From Microvirga guangxiensis (GTDB lineage: Bacteria > Pseudomonadota > Alphaproteobacteria > Rhizobiales > Beijerinckiaceae), in NCBI RefSeq assembly GCF_900102135.1, contig NZ_FMVJ01000002.1:62001-126000 (forward strand): a stretch of DNA of 64,000 nt. The letters run 5' to 3'. The notes beneath the pieces were generated by a model. That model ran no database searches and was not told the origin of the DNA. It was given only the letters and a program-made list of their open reading frames with translations. Positions 45,357 through 54,983 of this stretch are shown here, in pieces; within the stretch, counting starts at the first letter, position 1, and each line of letters opens with the position of its first letter. The translations under genes were made by a program, and so were the position numbers.

Positions 45357-46424
45357 TTAGTCCGCGAGATGCTTCATCGGATCGACCGGGGTCGCGCCCT
45401 TGCGGATCTCGAAGTGGAGCTGCGGCGAGGTCACGTTGCCGGTCTGGCCGGAGGTGGCGATCACCTGGCCGCGCTTCACCTGCTCGCCGCGCTTCACGTT
45501 GAGCGAACCGTTATGGGCGTAGGCCGAGACGAACCCGTTATCGTGGCGGATGAGCACGAGATTACCGTAGCCCTTCACCTCGCTGCCCGCGTAAGTCACC
45601 GTACCGGCCTCGGCGGCCTTCACGGGCGTGCCTTCCGGAACGGCGATGTTGATGCCTTCGTTGCCGCCATTCGCGCCGAAACCGGCGATGACGCGGCCGC
45701 GGGCAGGCCAGCGGAAATTACCGGCGGACAGGCTTGCTGTCTGCTCGGGCTCGGCCACCGGTGCCTTCGCTTCGGGCTGAGAAACGGGCGCGGGAGCCGG
45801 CGCGGCAGGAACGGCCTGCGGCGCAACCTGAGCGGGCTTCATCGGCTGCGGCTCAATGGCTGCAACCTTCTGAGGCTCGACGGGCCGGGCCGGGGTCACG
45901 AGGGGCTCGTTGACGGCGGACGCGACCTGCTGCACCGGAGCGGGCTTGGGCTGAACCGGGGCGGGAGCCTGGGCCTGCATCGGAGCCGTCATGCCAGGGC
46001 GGACGCGGCTGGGCGTCAAGGACGGAACGGGCTGCTCACCGGTTGCCACCTTGGTCTGGTCGACGAAGCGAACCTTAGGCTGAGCGGGAGCGGGAGCCGC
46101 AGCGATGGGGCGCGGCTGCTGGGACGGAGCGGAGATGGGAGCCGATGCCATGCGCGCGGGTTGGGACAGGGGCTGAGCCTGCACCGGGGGAAGTGCTTGC
46201 GCGTGAACGGACGGGGTCGGAGCCGCAGCATAGGATGGAGCGGGTTGGGAAGCCGTGGGCGTCCCAGGCGCAACGCGTTCGCTATTGGCGAAAGGATTGG
46301 CGAAGGGGTTCTCCGCGAACCGCGTGCTGTCGCCGCTGCAGGCGGCTGCCGCAGAACCGATCAAACTCACCAGAGCAATCCGCGACACCGCGACCCAATG
46401 CCCTGAAACAACACGCATACGCAT
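45357..46424 (-). CDS. nlpD: NlpD-like lipoprotein with degenerate M23 (LytM) domain
   Basis: The 355-residue protein has a lipoprotein signal (SLIGSAAAAC), a long Pro/Ala/Gln-rich linker (about 45-240) and a C-terminal LytM domain. Where active M23 enzymes have HxxxD this has NEGIN, so the first zinc ligands are lost. The closing LHFEIR is kept. E. coli NlpD is likewise inactive and activates amidases at division; the same role is likely. No LysM domain is evident. The gene order surE-pcm-nlpD is as in E. coli. Confidence 0.88.
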   Translation of the reverse strand: MRMRVVSGHWVAVSRIALVSLIGSAAAACSGDSTRFAENPFANPFANSERVAPGTPTASQPAPSYAAAPTPSVHAQALPPVQAQPLSQPARMASAPISAPSQQPRPIAAAPAPAQPKVRFVDQTKVATGEQPVPSLTPSRVRPGMTAPMQAQAPAPVQPKPAPVQQVASAVNEPLVTPARPVEPQKVAAIEPQPMKPAQVAPQAVPAAPAPAPVSQPEAKAPVAEPEQTASLSAGNFRWPARGRVIAGFGANGGNEGINIAVPEGTPVKAAEAGTVTYAGSEVKGYGNLVLIRHDNGFVSAYAHNGSLNVKRGEQVKRGQVIATSGQTGNVTSPQLHFEIRKGATPVDPMKHLAD

Positions 46425-46542
46425 AACTCAAATACCCCAACCGCACGCAACTCGATTGGGCTATTAAAACGCTGTTCAGGTTAAGCAACGGTTGACGCCA
46501 AGAAAAATGTCGTAACCGTGTCGCGAAATTTTTTGGATTCGA

Positions 46543-47223
46543 TCAGAGTGTCGCCGCAATGCCGGTGGCGAGCCGGGTAATGCGCAAGGGAGCCCCCAGG
46601 ATCCGGCTATGCTCGCCGTCCGGCGCGCGATCGATCTGAACGAGACGCGGCCCATCCTCCTGCGGCAAGGCTCCTACGAGGCGTCCGCTAGGACCGAGCA
46701 GCGACGTCAGCGTCGAGGGAATATCGGGCCATGTCCCATTGAGAAGAACACGGTCGAACCGATCACGCACCCGAGCGGCAAGGCCATCGCCAACTTCCAG
46801 CTTCACCTTGTTCGCCTCGACGATCTTGAGATGCTGGGCGGCGCTTTCGGCAAGGGTGTTGAAGCGCTCGACCGTCGTCACCTCCGCGCCGAGATGCGTC
46901 AGGAGAGCCGTCACATAGCCGGTGCCCGTACCGATCTCCAGAACGCGCTGGCCCGGCTCGACCCCAAGCGCGAGCAGCATCAATGCCACGGTACCGGGCG
47001 CGGTCATGGTCTGTCCGCAGGGAAGCGGCAGAGCGATATCCCTGCGGGCGAGATCGCGGAAGCGGCGCGGCGCGAACACATCACGCGGCACGAGCTCCAT
47101 GGCTCGCAGCAGCTCCGTGTTGCGGATTCCCTTGGCGAGCAGAGACAGAAGAAACGATGCGACGTCGATGGCCTCCTGCTCGTTGCGTCCTCCCGCTTCT
47201 GAGTAGACAGGCTCTTGTCTCAT
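46543..47223 (-). CDS. pcm: Protein-L-isoaspartate O-methyltransferase
   Basis: Pcm methylates isoaspartyl residues in aged proteins so they can be repaired. The 226-residue product has the family's CGQTMTAPGTVALM block and SAM motif VLEIGTGTGYVTALL, then the post-motif region ending in RITRL. It lies ten bases after surE, and the surE-pcm pair is a conserved stress-survival unit. Confidence 0.92.
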   Translation of the reverse strand: MRQEPVYSEAGGRNEQEAIDVASFLLSLLAKGIRNTELLRAMELVPRDVFAPRRFRDLARRDIALPLPCGQTMTAPGTVALMLLALGVEPGQRVLEIGTGTGYVTALLTHLGAEVTTVERFNTLAESAAQHLKIVEANKVKLEVGDGLAARVRDRFDRVLLNGTWPDIPSTLTSLLGPSGRLVGALPQEDGPRLVQIDRAPDGEHSRILGAPLRITRLATGIAATL

Positions 47224-47233
47224 CGCACCTGCC

Positions 47234-47995
47234 TTAATCGAAGGCTTGCGCGTAGCGCGTGAGCGTCGGCTCGTCAGTCATGTCGATGCGAAGCGGGGTG
47301 ACCGAAATGCGCCGGTTGGCGAGCGCCCATAGATCGGTGCCGTTGCCGGGCGTGAAGGGCCCGCGCTCGAAGGCAATCCAATAATAGGGATTGCCGCGTC
47401 CATCGAAACGCGCGTCGAGACGCAACAACTCCTGCGTACGCTGCCCCTGGTTCACCACGGATGTGCCCTGCACGTCTTCCGGTTCGCAATCAGGAAAGTT
47501 TATGTTGACGAGGATGCCCTTGTCGATCCCCGCATCGAGAATCTTACGGATGACATTGGGGCCGTGACGTTCGGCGCAATGCCATCTCAGCGCATTGCGA
47601 TTTCCCGCGCTGTAGGCTTGCGACAGCGCGATGGACGGAATGCCGAGAAGCGTGCCTTCGATGGCGCCAGCGACGGTGCCGGAATATGTCACATCCTCCG
47701 CCGCGTTCTGCCCGCGATTGACGCCGGAGAGCACGAGGTCGGGCTTGTGCTCACGCATCAGTTCGCGCACGCCCATGATGACGCAATCCGTCGGCGTGCC
47801 CTTCACGGCGAAGTGCCGATCGGAGATCTCGCGCAGGCGCAAGGGATCGTTGAGCGAAAGCGAATGTGCGACGCCGCTCTGATCCGTCTCGGGCGCGACT
47901 ACCCACACGTCGTCGGAAAGCTGGCGGGCAATGGCCTCCAGGGTCTTCAACCCCGGAGCATGAATGCCGTCGTCGTTGGTGCAGAGAATACGCAT
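47234..47995 (-). CDS. surE: 5'/3'-nucleotidase SurE
   Basis: SurE is a metal-dependent phosphatase of nucleoside monophosphates and short polyphosphates. The 253-residue product shows the metal site [51 protein letters not shown] and the ITPLRID-like end ([10 protein letters not shown]). It starts one base after serS. Confidence 0.96.
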   Translation of the reverse strand: MRILCTNDDGIHAPGLKTLEAIARQLSDDVWVVAPETDQSGVAHSLSLNDPLRLREISDRHFAVKGTPTDCVIMGVRELMREHKPDLVLSGVNRGQNAAEDVTYSGTVAGAIEGTLLGIPSIALSQAYSAGNRNALRWHCAERHGPNVIRKILDAGIDKGILVNINFPDCEPEDVQGTSVVNQGQRTQELLRLDARFDGRGNPYYWIAFERGPFTPGNGTDLWALANRRISVTPLRIDMTDEPTLTRYAQAFD

Positions 47996-47996
47996 G

Positions 47997-49358
47997 TCAG
48001 CCCTGACGTTCGATGCGAGTGAGACCGCCCATATAGGGCTGGAGAACCGCCGGGACAGAAACGCTGCCGTCCTCGTTCTGGTAATTCTCCAGAACCGCTA
48101 CAAGCGTACGTCCGACAGCGAGGCCCGAACCGTTGAGCGTATGCACGAAGCGCGGGGACTTCTCGGAGGCCGAGCGGTAGCGGGCATTCATGCGGCGCGC
48201 CTGGAAATCCGAGCAGACCGAGCAGCTCGAAATTTCGCGATACGCGCCCTGCCCCGGAAGCCACACTTCGATGTCGTAGGTCTTGGTCGAGGAGAAGCCC
48301 ATGTCACCCGTGCAGAGCGTCATGGTGCGGAACGGTAGCTCCAGTTTCTTCAGCACGTTCTCCGCGCAGGTGAGCATGCGCTCATGCTCGTCGGCGGAGG
48401 TGTCCGGCGTCGTGATCGAGACGAGTTCGCATTTCACGAACTGATGCTGGCGGATCATGCCGCGCGTGTCGCGACCGGCGGAGCCTGCCTCGGCGCGGAA
48501 GCTCGGAGTGAGCGCGGTGAAGCGCAGGGGCAGCTCCTCCTCCGAGAGGATCTGCTCACGCACGAGATTGGTGAGTGTGACTTCCGCCGTGGGAATCATG
48601 CCGTAGCGGCTGTCCTTGATCATCTTCTCCACGGTCGAGCGCGGCTGGCCGTCGAGAGCAGCAGAGACAGCCTGTTCGAGAGAGTTGCCGGGGAAGGCCC
48701 AGAACTGATCGTCCTCGAACTTCGGCAGCTGCGCCGTTCCAAACATGGTGTCGTCACGCACGAGCAGCGGCGGGTTCACTTCCGTGTAGCCATGCTCGTT
48801 TGTGTGCAGCTCGATCATGAACTGGCCGAGCGCACGCTCCAGACGGGCGAGCTGGCCTTTCAGAACCACGAAGCGCGAACCGGACAGCTTGGCGGCGGTT
48901 TCGAAATCCATGAGGCCCAGGGCCTCGCCGATCTCAAAATGCTGCTTGGCGCTGTTGATCGTGGCAGGCGTGCCGATGCGATGGCGCTCCACGTTGCCGG
49001 TCTCGTCTGTTCCGACCGGGACATCGTCCTTGGGAATGTTCGGGATCGCGGCCAAGGCATCGAACAGGGACTTTTCCGCGAAGCGCTCGGCCTCTTCCAG
49101 TGCCGGCATCGATTCCTTGATACGGGCGACCTCGGCCATGAGCTCCTGCGCGCGGGCCTCGTCCTTCTTCGCCTTGGCCTGCCCGATCTCCTTGGACATG
49201 GCGTTGCGTCGCTCGGTGGCGGCCTGCAGGGCGGAAATCGCGCTCTTGCGGGCATCGTCGAGTGCGATCAGCTTCCCGGACAGGGGCTCCATGCCCCGGT
49301 TCAGGAGGCCCTTGTCGAAGGCCGCGGGGTTTTCGCGGATGGAACGGATGTCGTGCAT
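47997..49358 (-). CDS. serS: Serine-tRNA ligase
   Basis: The 453-residue class II synthetase has an N-terminal coiled-coil arm (about 30-105) that grips tRNA-Ser. The core has motif 2 ([23 protein letters not shown]) and motif 3 ([19 protein letters not shown]). It begins with [11 protein letters not shown], as expected. It is followed by surE, one base away. Confidence 0.97.
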   Translation of the reverse strand: MHDIRSIRENPAAFDKGLLNRGMEPLSGKLIALDDARKSAISALQAATERRNAMSKEIGQAKAKKDEARAQELMAEVARIKESMPALEEAERFAEKSLFDALAAIPNIPKDDVPVGTDETGNVERHRIGTPATINSAKQHFEIGEALGLMDFETAAKLSGSRFVVLKGQLARLERALGQFMIELHTNEHGYTEVNPPLLVRDDTMFGTAQLPKFEDDQFWAFPGNSLEQAVSAALDGQPRSTVEKMIKDSRYGMIPTAEVTLTNLVREQILSEEELPLRFTALTPSFRAEAGSAGRDTRGMIRQHQFVKCELVSITTPDTSADEHERMLTCAENVLKKLELPFRTMTLCTGDMGFSSTKTYDIEVWLPGQGAYREISSCSVCSDFQARRMNARYRSASEKSPRFVHTLNGSGLAVGRTLVAVLENYQNEDGSVSVPAVLQPYMGGLTRIERQG

Positions 49359-49461
49359 GGGACTGGACTCGGATCAGCTGGAATGAAGCGCCCTGGCCTT
49401 AGCACAGACCGCTCCTTTGTTCACGCCAAGGATAGCGGCCTTACGGAGAGGTTTGAAATCC

Positions 49462-50268
49462 CTACTCTTCCGCCGCGCGCGCGGCCTCGGCTTCCGCGCG
49501 CTTCCTCTCCACCATGCGGACGGAGAAGATGGACGCCTCGTAAAGAAGCAAGGTAGGGACCGCAAGGGCGAACTGGCTGATCACATCCGGAGGCGTGAGA
49601 ACCGCCGCGATCACGAAAACGATCACGATGGCATAGCGCCGCTTGTCCTTCAGGAACTGCGAATCGATGATCCCGGCGCGAGCCAGAAGGGTCAGGATCA
49701 CCGGCAGCTGGAAACAGATGCCGAAGGCGAAGATCAGGGTCATGATCAGCGAGAGATACTCACTGACCTTCGGGAGAAACTCGATGGACGGCGCGCTGTC
49801 CGTCGCCAATTGCTGCATGCCGACCGAGAAGCGCATGAGCAGCGGCATGGCGATGAAGTATACGCAGGCCGCACCGACGGCGAAGAGGATGGGCGTCGCA
49901 ACCAGATAAGGCAGGAAGGCCCGCCGCTCGTTCTTGTAGAGGCCCGGCGCCACGAATTTGTAGATCTGGGCGGCGATGACCGGAAAAGCCAGGAATCCCG
50001 CACCGAAGGCCGCTACCTGAATCTGTGTGAACAGGTACTCAAGGCCGTGCGTATAGACGAGATGCGCCTTCTCGGGGGAGCCGACCGCCAGCACATAGGG
50101 CCACACGAGCGCGTTGTAGATGTACTTCGCGCCCGCAAAGCAGATGAAGAACATGAGGACGAACGCGATCATCGCCTTGATGAGGCGCGAGCGAAGCTCG
50201 GTCAGGTGCTCGATCAGAGGTGCGCGCGATGACTCGACCTCATCCTCTTCGACGGGAACGGTGGTCAT
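49462..50268 (-). CDS. tatC: Sec-independent translocase TatC
   Basis: TatC is the receptor for twin-arginine signal peptides. The 268-residue protein has six membrane helices, the N-terminal PLIEHLTELRSRLIK block and the conserved Glu region after the third helix (SLIMTLIFAFGICFQLPV). Its ATG overlaps the tatB stop. The serine dehydratase at 3536 carries a signal this system would recognise. Confidence 0.97.
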   Translation of the reverse strand: MTTVPVEEDEVESSRAPLIEHLTELRSRLIKAMIAFVLMFFICFAGAKYIYNALVWPYVLAVGSPEKAHLVYTHGLEYLFTQIQVAAFGAGFLAFPVIAAQIYKFVAPGLYKNERRAFLPYLVATPILFAVGAACVYFIAMPLLMRFSVGMQQLATDSAPSIEFLPKVSEYLSLIMTLIFAFGICFQLPVILTLLARAGIIDSQFLKDKRRYAIVIVFVIAAVLTPPDVISQFALAVPTLLLYEASIFSVRMVERKRAEAEAARAAEE

Positions 50269-50807
50269 CAGGCTTTCGCGTCCGGTTTCTCTAGAGCTTC
50301 CGCAGCAGCGGCTTTTTTCTGGGATTCGATCTCTGCCTCACGGCGCAGGGATTCGGCAATGGCTTCGGCCGGGTCATCCATGGGCGGAGGCGGCAGGTCG
50401 ATCATCGGCTCGGTCAGTGGGTCGGCCGGCGCAGGGGCGCGCCCTTCCACGATAGCCTGGATCGAGGCGTCGCCGGTCGGCTGCGGCACCGGAGGTTCAG
50501 ACGCCTCGGACACCGGCTTCTCAATGGAGGTCTTCAACTCGTCCCGGATCGTCTGGATCGGGTTGAAGCTCGTGCTGTTGAGACTGGAGACGCTGTCGTT
50601 CACGCCCTGAAGCTGCTTCTTGACGTCGTCAAGCTCGGCCTCGCGAATGGCCTCGTTGAACTGGCCCTGGAACTCTGCCGCCATGCGGCGCAGCTTGCCT
50701 GTGACCTGTCCAACCGTCCGCAGGGCGCGCGGCAGATCCTTCGGGCCAATCACGATCAACGCGACGGCGCCGATCACCATGACCTCACCCCAGCTCATGT
50801 CCAACAT
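50268..50807 (-). CDS. tatB: Sec-independent translocase TatB
   Basis: The 179-residue protein has the N-terminal membrane helix with the conserved Glu (MSWGEVMVIGAVALIVIGP), the LPRALRTVGQ hinge, an amphipathic helix and a long acidic/Pro-rich tail. The M at the fourth codon is an alternative start. It overlaps tatC by the usual four bases and lies 61 bp after tatA. Confidence 0.95.
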   Translation of the reverse strand: MLDMSWGEVMVIGAVALIVIGPKDLPRALRTVGQVTGKLRRMAAEFQGQFNEAIREAELDDVKKQLQGVNDSVSSLNSTSFNPIQTIRDELKTSIEKPVSEASEPPVPQPTGDASIQAIVEGRAPAPADPLTEPMIDLPPPPMDDPAEAIAESLRREAEIESQKKAAAAEALEKPDAKA

Positions 50808-50868
50808 GGCGTGGCCCCGACCCTGCCTTTACTCACCGCAGCCACGAAAGTGGCCGCTACCTAAGAAC

Positions 50869-51117
50869 TCAACCGACCTTGTGATCCGTCGTCGCCGCAT
50901 TCGTCTGAGCGCCTGTCGCGCCAGCCTGATGGTCGATCGTGCGAACCGGCTCAGAAGGCTGCACCGGCTTTGCCGTATCGTCGTCGGCCATGCCCTTCTT
51001 GAAGGCTTTGATGCCCTTCGCGACATCGCCCATCATGTCGGAGATCTTGCCGCGTCCGAACAGCAGTACAACGATCAAACCCACAACGATCCAGTGCCAA
51101 ATACTAGCGCCACCCAT
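50869..51117 (-). CDS. tatA: Sec-independent translocase TatA
   Basis: The 82-residue protein has a single short helix ([20 protein letters not shown]) followed by [35 protein letters not shown] precedes the ATG at 51117, which is preferred to an upstream start eight codons earlier. It forms the pore of the Tat system. Confidence 0.96.
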   Translation of the reverse strand: MGGASIWHWIVVGLIVVLLFGRGKISDMMGDVAKGIKAFKKGMADDDTAKPVQPSEPVRTIDHQAGATGAQTNAATTDHKVG

Positions 51118-51174
51118 GGCAATCCTCCTGCGCCTCAACAAGGCGCGGCTTTGGAATAAGAACTCGCGGTCAAC

Positions 51175-52299
51175 CTATGCGTCGGCCGCGGCGAAAACAA
51201 GGACATCCTTTGGTTCAACCTCGATGCCCACATCCTGTCCCTCTCTCACGTCAACGGGATCGTGAACGCGGGCCTGGAGCGGCCGGTCGAGACCTGGAAC
51301 ATCGATATGCACCAAATCGACCTCTCCGAGAAAGCGACGTGACACCACACGTCCCGGCAGACAGAAGCCCGGAGGCTTCAGCCTCACGCCTTGAGGGCGC
51401 ACGCAGACGATGGCGGGACCGTCTTCGAGACCCGGCGCGGGGAATACGCCCACCGGGCAACTCACCTGCCCCTTGCGGACGTTGCCCTCGATCTCGTTGA
51501 AATCGCAGAAGAAGCGCGCGGCGAAGAGATTGACCGGCCGGCGATAAATCTCCTCCGCCGATCCCTGCTGGACGATGGTGCCGGATTGCATCAGCACGAT
51601 GCGATCCGCGATCCGCATGGCCTCCTCCGGGTCATGGGTGACCACAACGGTCGTAGCCCCCGTTTCCCTCAAGATTGCAACGGTCTCGTCACGGATCGCA
51701 TCGCGCATGCGCCTGTCGAGGTTGGAGAATGGCTCGTCCATGAGCAGCACACCGGGCCGTGGTGCGATGGAGCGCGCCAGCGCCACCCGCTGCTGCTCGC
51801 CGCCGGACAGCGTATGGGGAAATTCGTTGGCATAGTGCTCGAGCCCCACGCGGGACAGCGCCCGGCGGGCGGCAATGTCGGCCTCGGAAGCCGAGAGATC
51901 CTTCAGGCCGAATTTCACGTTTTGCAGGATCGTCATGTGCGGGAACAGCGCATAATCCTGAAACATCAGGCCGATGCCCCGCCGCTCAGGCTCAACGAAT
52001 CTCTTGGCCCCGCTCACCTCGAAGCCATCCATCAGTACGCGGCCGGAGGTGGGCGCCTCCACGCCTGCCGCGATCCGAAGGAGCGTGGTCTTGCCGCAGC
52101 CCGAATGGCCGAGAAGGCAGACGAGTTCGCCAGGCTCGATGGTGAGCGACACCCCTTTCAGAGCCTCGGTTGAGCTGTAGGTCTGGACGATATGGTCGAA
52201 GGAGAGCTGAGCCGGAATCGACGCGCCCGCCGTCCCACGCTGGCCCCAACGGGGCAGCCTGAACCGGTCGCGCGCGGGAACGGCGGGTCTGTCGCTCAT
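51175..52299 (-). CDS. ABC transporter ATPase, FbpC/PotA type, orphan
   Basis: The 374-residue ATPase has Walker A GHSGCGKTT, signature LSGGEQQRVALARS, Walker B VLLMDEPFSNLD and a C-terminal TOBE-like domain (about 290-365), as in iron(III) or polyamine uptake systems. It overlaps scpB by four bases (ATGA), so it is translationally coupled to scpAB. Neither permease nor binding-protein gene is nearby. In related genomes I expect scpB to be followed directly by tatA, so this looks inserted into the operon. Confidence 0.88.
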   Translation of the reverse strand: MSDRPAVPARDRFRLPRWGQRGTAGASIPAQLSFDHIVQTYSSTEALKGVSLTIEPGELVCLLGHSGCGKTTLLRIAAGVEAPTSGRVLMDGFEVSGAKRFVEPERRGIGLMFQDYALFPHMTILQNVKFGLKDLSASEADIAARRALSRVGLEHYANEFPHTLSGGEQQRVALARSIAPRPGVLLMDEPFSNLDRRMRDAIRDETVAILRETGATTVVVTHDPEEAMRIADRIVLMQSGTIVQQGSAEEIYRRPVNLFAARFFCDFNEIEGNVRKGQVSCPVGVFPAPGLEDGPAIVCVRPQGVRLKPPGFCLPGRVVSRRFLGEVDLVHIDVPGLDRPLQARVHDPVDVREGQDVGIEVEPKDVLVFAAADA

Positions 52300-53027
52300 T
52301 CCTCGCCGGTCTCGCCCATCTCGGTCTTGTGCATGTCGAGAGGCTCCTGGAATAGGTCGTCCTGATCGAGCGGGTCCTCGTCCTCCCGCAGCGCCTCCGC
52401 GTCGGAAGGCACCGGTACGGACATGTCGGAGGGCACCCGTCCTTCGATGAAGCCTGCGCCTTTCAGCTCCTCGAGACCTGGCAGGTCCTCGATGGCGTCC
52501 AGGCCGAAATGATCCAGGAAGCCCGGGGTCGTGCCGTAGGTGACGGGCCGCCCCGGCACCTTGCGGCGTCCGCGAAGGCGGATCCAGCCGGTCTCCATGA
52601 GCAGGTCGAGAGTGCCCTTGGACGTGGCGACGCCTCGGATTTCCTCAATTTCCGCGCGAGTCACCGGCTGGTGATAGGCGATGATCGACAGGGTCTCCAT
52701 GGCGGCGCGGGAGAGCTTACGCTGCTCCACCACATCGCGGGCAAGGACGAAGGAGAGATCGCTCGCCGTGCGGAAGGCCCATTTGCCCGCCACGCGAACG
52801 AGATTCACGCCACGCGGCGCATAAAGCTCCTGTAGGTCTTCGAGAATCTGCTCAATGTTCGCGCCTTCCGGCAGGCGTCCGGCCAGTTCCTCGGTTCCTA
52901 ACGGCTCGGCGGAGGCGAACAGAAGCGCCTCGGCAATCCGCATCGCTTCGCCGTGGTCGGGCACATGGCTTTCAGCCAAGGTCTCCTCGGGAGCCTCGGC
53001 CTCTTGGACTTCAGTTTCATCCATCAT
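52296..53027 (-). CDS. scpB: SMC-ScpAB complex subunit ScpB
   Basis: The 243-residue protein has two winged-helix domains (about 27-100 and 105-180) with the family block LSIIAYHQPVTRAEIEEIRGV. An acidic tail of about 50 residues follows. It pairs with ScpA to bridge SMC heads in chromosome condensation. It overlaps scpA by four bases. Confidence 0.96.
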   Translation of the reverse strand: MMDETEVQEAEAPEETLAESHVPDHGEAMRIAEALLFASAEPLGTEELAGRLPEGANIEQILEDLQELYAPRGVNLVRVAGKWAFRTASDLSFVLARDVVEQRKLSRAAMETLSIIAYHQPVTRAEIEEIRGVATSKGTLDLLMETGWIRLRGRRKVPGRPVTYGTTPGFLDHFGLDAIEDLPGLEELKGAGFIEGRVPSDMSVPVPSDAEALREDEDPLDQDDLFQEPLDMHKTEMGETGEE

Positions 53028-53833
53028 GATTGGGCTCCTGTCTCGGCCGGGTCGGCGACAGGCTTGACCCAGACCGGAGCGAAGGCTTCATCCTGCCTCA
53101 CCGAGAGCTTGCCCTCCCTGACCATTTCCAGAGTCGCGGACAGGGCCGAAGCCAGGACGGTCGGACGCATGGCAGGCTCGACCATGTATTCCACCAGATA
53201 TGTATCGAGCGTCACCCAGTCGCTCAGATGACCCACGAGGCGCTCCAGGGCCTCACGGGCGTCGATGAGCGACCAGACCGTCCGCTTGTGAAGGGAAACC
53301 TTGCTGTTGAACTGCACCTGCCGTTGCTGGGCATAGGCCTTGAGGAGGTCGTAGAGGCTCGCCTCGTAGCGGGCGTCGCGATTGATGACCACGGGCTCGG
53401 GGGCTCCGCGGGCGAACACGTCGCGCCCCAACAGAGAACGCTCGCCGAGCTTCTTGGCGACCTCGCGGATCGCCTCGAGGCGGCGCAGGCGCAAGGCAAG
53501 AGCGGTTGCCAGTTCCTCGGCGCTCGGCTCCTCCCCCTTCGGCGGCTCGGGCAGCAGCAGGCGGGACTTGAGATAGGCAAGCCAAGCCGCCATCACGAGA
53601 TAATCGGCCGCCAACTCCAGGCGCATCCGCCGCGCGGCCTCGATGAAGGCAATGTACTGCTCCGCAAGCGCCAGGATGGAGATGCGGTGCAGGTCCACTT
53701 TCTGGCGGCGGGCCAGTTCCAGCAGCAGGTCGAGCGGCCCTTCAAACCCGTCTACGTCGACGAGGAGCGCAGGCTCGCCCTCACCGCGTTCGACGGTGGG
53801 CTCGACATCCTCGAATGGTAGGGGCTTAGCCAT
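53024..53833 (-). CDS. scpA: SMC-ScpAB complex kleisin ScpA
   Basis: The 269-residue kleisin has the N-terminal FEGPLDLLLELARRQKVDL block, ISILALAEQYIAFI, and the ADYLVMAAWLAYLKSRLLLP helix. Together with ScpB it links SMC heads. nagZ lies 38 bp upstream in the same run. Confidence 0.96.
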   Translation of the reverse strand: MAKPLPFEDVEPTVERGEGEPALLVDVDGFEGPLDLLLELARRQKVDLHRISILALAEQYIAFIEAARRMRLELAADYLVMAAWLAYLKSRLLLPEPPKGEEPSAEELATALALRLRRLEAIREVAKKLGERSLLGRDVFARGAPEPVVINRDARYEASLYDLLKAYAQQRQVQFNSKVSLHKRTVWSLIDAREALERLVGHLSDWVTLDTYLVEYMVEPAMRPTVLASALSATLEMVREGKLSVRQDEAFAPVWVKPVADPAETGAQS

Positions 53834-53871
53834 GGACGATACTCAACTGAAGGGTTCCGACCTTGGAGCGC

Positions 53872-54891
53872 TCAGGCGATCATCGCAAGCGCAGCGTCGA
53901 GTCTTGCACGCGCATCCACAGGATCGAGAGGCTCCGGCTCGTGCCGGATCCGGGCGAGCGCGGCCTGGGCCCGACGCAGAGCCTCGCCTTCCAGGATGGG
54001 GGACGCTTCGGCCACTTCCGCCATCTCTTCCATGTGGCCGTTGCAATGCAAGGCCATGTCGCAGCCTGCCGCAAAGGCGGCCTCGGTCTTTTCCCGGAAG
54101 GAGCCCGACAGGGCCTTCATGGACAGATCGTCCGTCATGAGAAGCCCGTCATAGCCGATGTGACCCCGGATGATGTCACGGATAACCGTGGGAGAGGTCG
54201 TCGCGGGCCGGTCCGGATCGATGGCCGTGTAGACCACATGCGCCGTCATGGCGAGGGGCATGTCGGTCATCATGCGGAAAGGCGCGAAATCGTGGCGCTC
54301 CAGCTCCTCGCGGGAAGCCTCGACCACGGGAAGCGCCAGATGACTGTCAGCCCCAGCCCTTCCATGGCCTGGAATATGCTTCACCACCGGCAGAACGCCG
54401 CCCGCCATGAGGCCCTCGGCAGCAGCACGACCTAGGACTGCCACCTTTTCCGGCGTCCTGCCATAGGCCCGGTCTCCGATGACGTCGTGCGCGCCCGGTG
54501 AGGGCACGTCCAGCACCGGCAGGCAATCCACGGTAACGCCGACGGAGCGCAGGTCATGGGCGATCAGGCGGGCGCCCAGGCGGGCCAGTTCCCGCTGGAC
54601 GAGCGGGTCGTTGGCATGAAGGGCCCCATAGGTCGACCCGGACGGGTATTTCGGCCAGTGGGGAGGCCCCATGCGCTGCACCCGGCCGCCTTCCTGGTCG
54701 ATCAGGATGGGAGCATCCTCTCGCCCTACCGCCTCACGCAGGGAGGCGCACAGCGCCCTCACCTGCTCTGGGCTGTCCACATTGCGGCGGAACAGGATGA
54801 ATCCCCACGGATCCGCCTCTTTGAAGAAGGCAACCTCGTCGGGGGTCAGCTCATGGCCGGAACAGCCAGCAATAAAGGCGCGGGTTTTCAT
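53872..54891 (-). CDS. nagZ: Beta-N-acetylhexosaminidase
   Basis: NagZ is a cytoplasmic glycoside hydrolase family 3 enzyme in peptidoglycan recycling. The 339-residue product has ILIDQEGGRVQRM, the NagZ motif KHIPGHGRAGADSHLALP with its catalytic His, and the nucleophile Asp in GLLMTDDLSMKAL. No signal peptide. It also makes the anhMurNAc-peptide that induces AmpC in some species. Confidence 0.95.
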   Translation of the reverse strand: MKTRAFIAGCSGHELTPDEVAFFKEADPWGFILFRRNVDSPEQVRALCASLREAVGREDAPILIDQEGGRVQRMGPPHWPKYPSGSTYGALHANDPLVQRELARLGARLIAHDLRSVGVTVDCLPVLDVPSPGAHDVIGDRAYGRTPEKVAVLGRAAAEGLMAGGVLPVVKHIPGHGRAGADSHLALPVVEASREELERHDFAPFRMMTDMPLAMTAHVVYTAIDPDRPATTSPTVIRDIIRGHIGYDGLLMTDDLSMKALSGSFREKTEAAFAAGCDMALHCNGHMEEMAEVAEASPILEGEALRRAQAALARIRHEPEPLDPVDARARLDAALAMIA

Positions 54892-54983
54892 GCCCGCGCC
54901 TTACGTCCCTTAGTTACAAGGGTCAAGAAGTCTTGTCGGTCAAGCTGGCCGGATTGTTCAGGCCAGCCTTAATTCCCGAGGGG

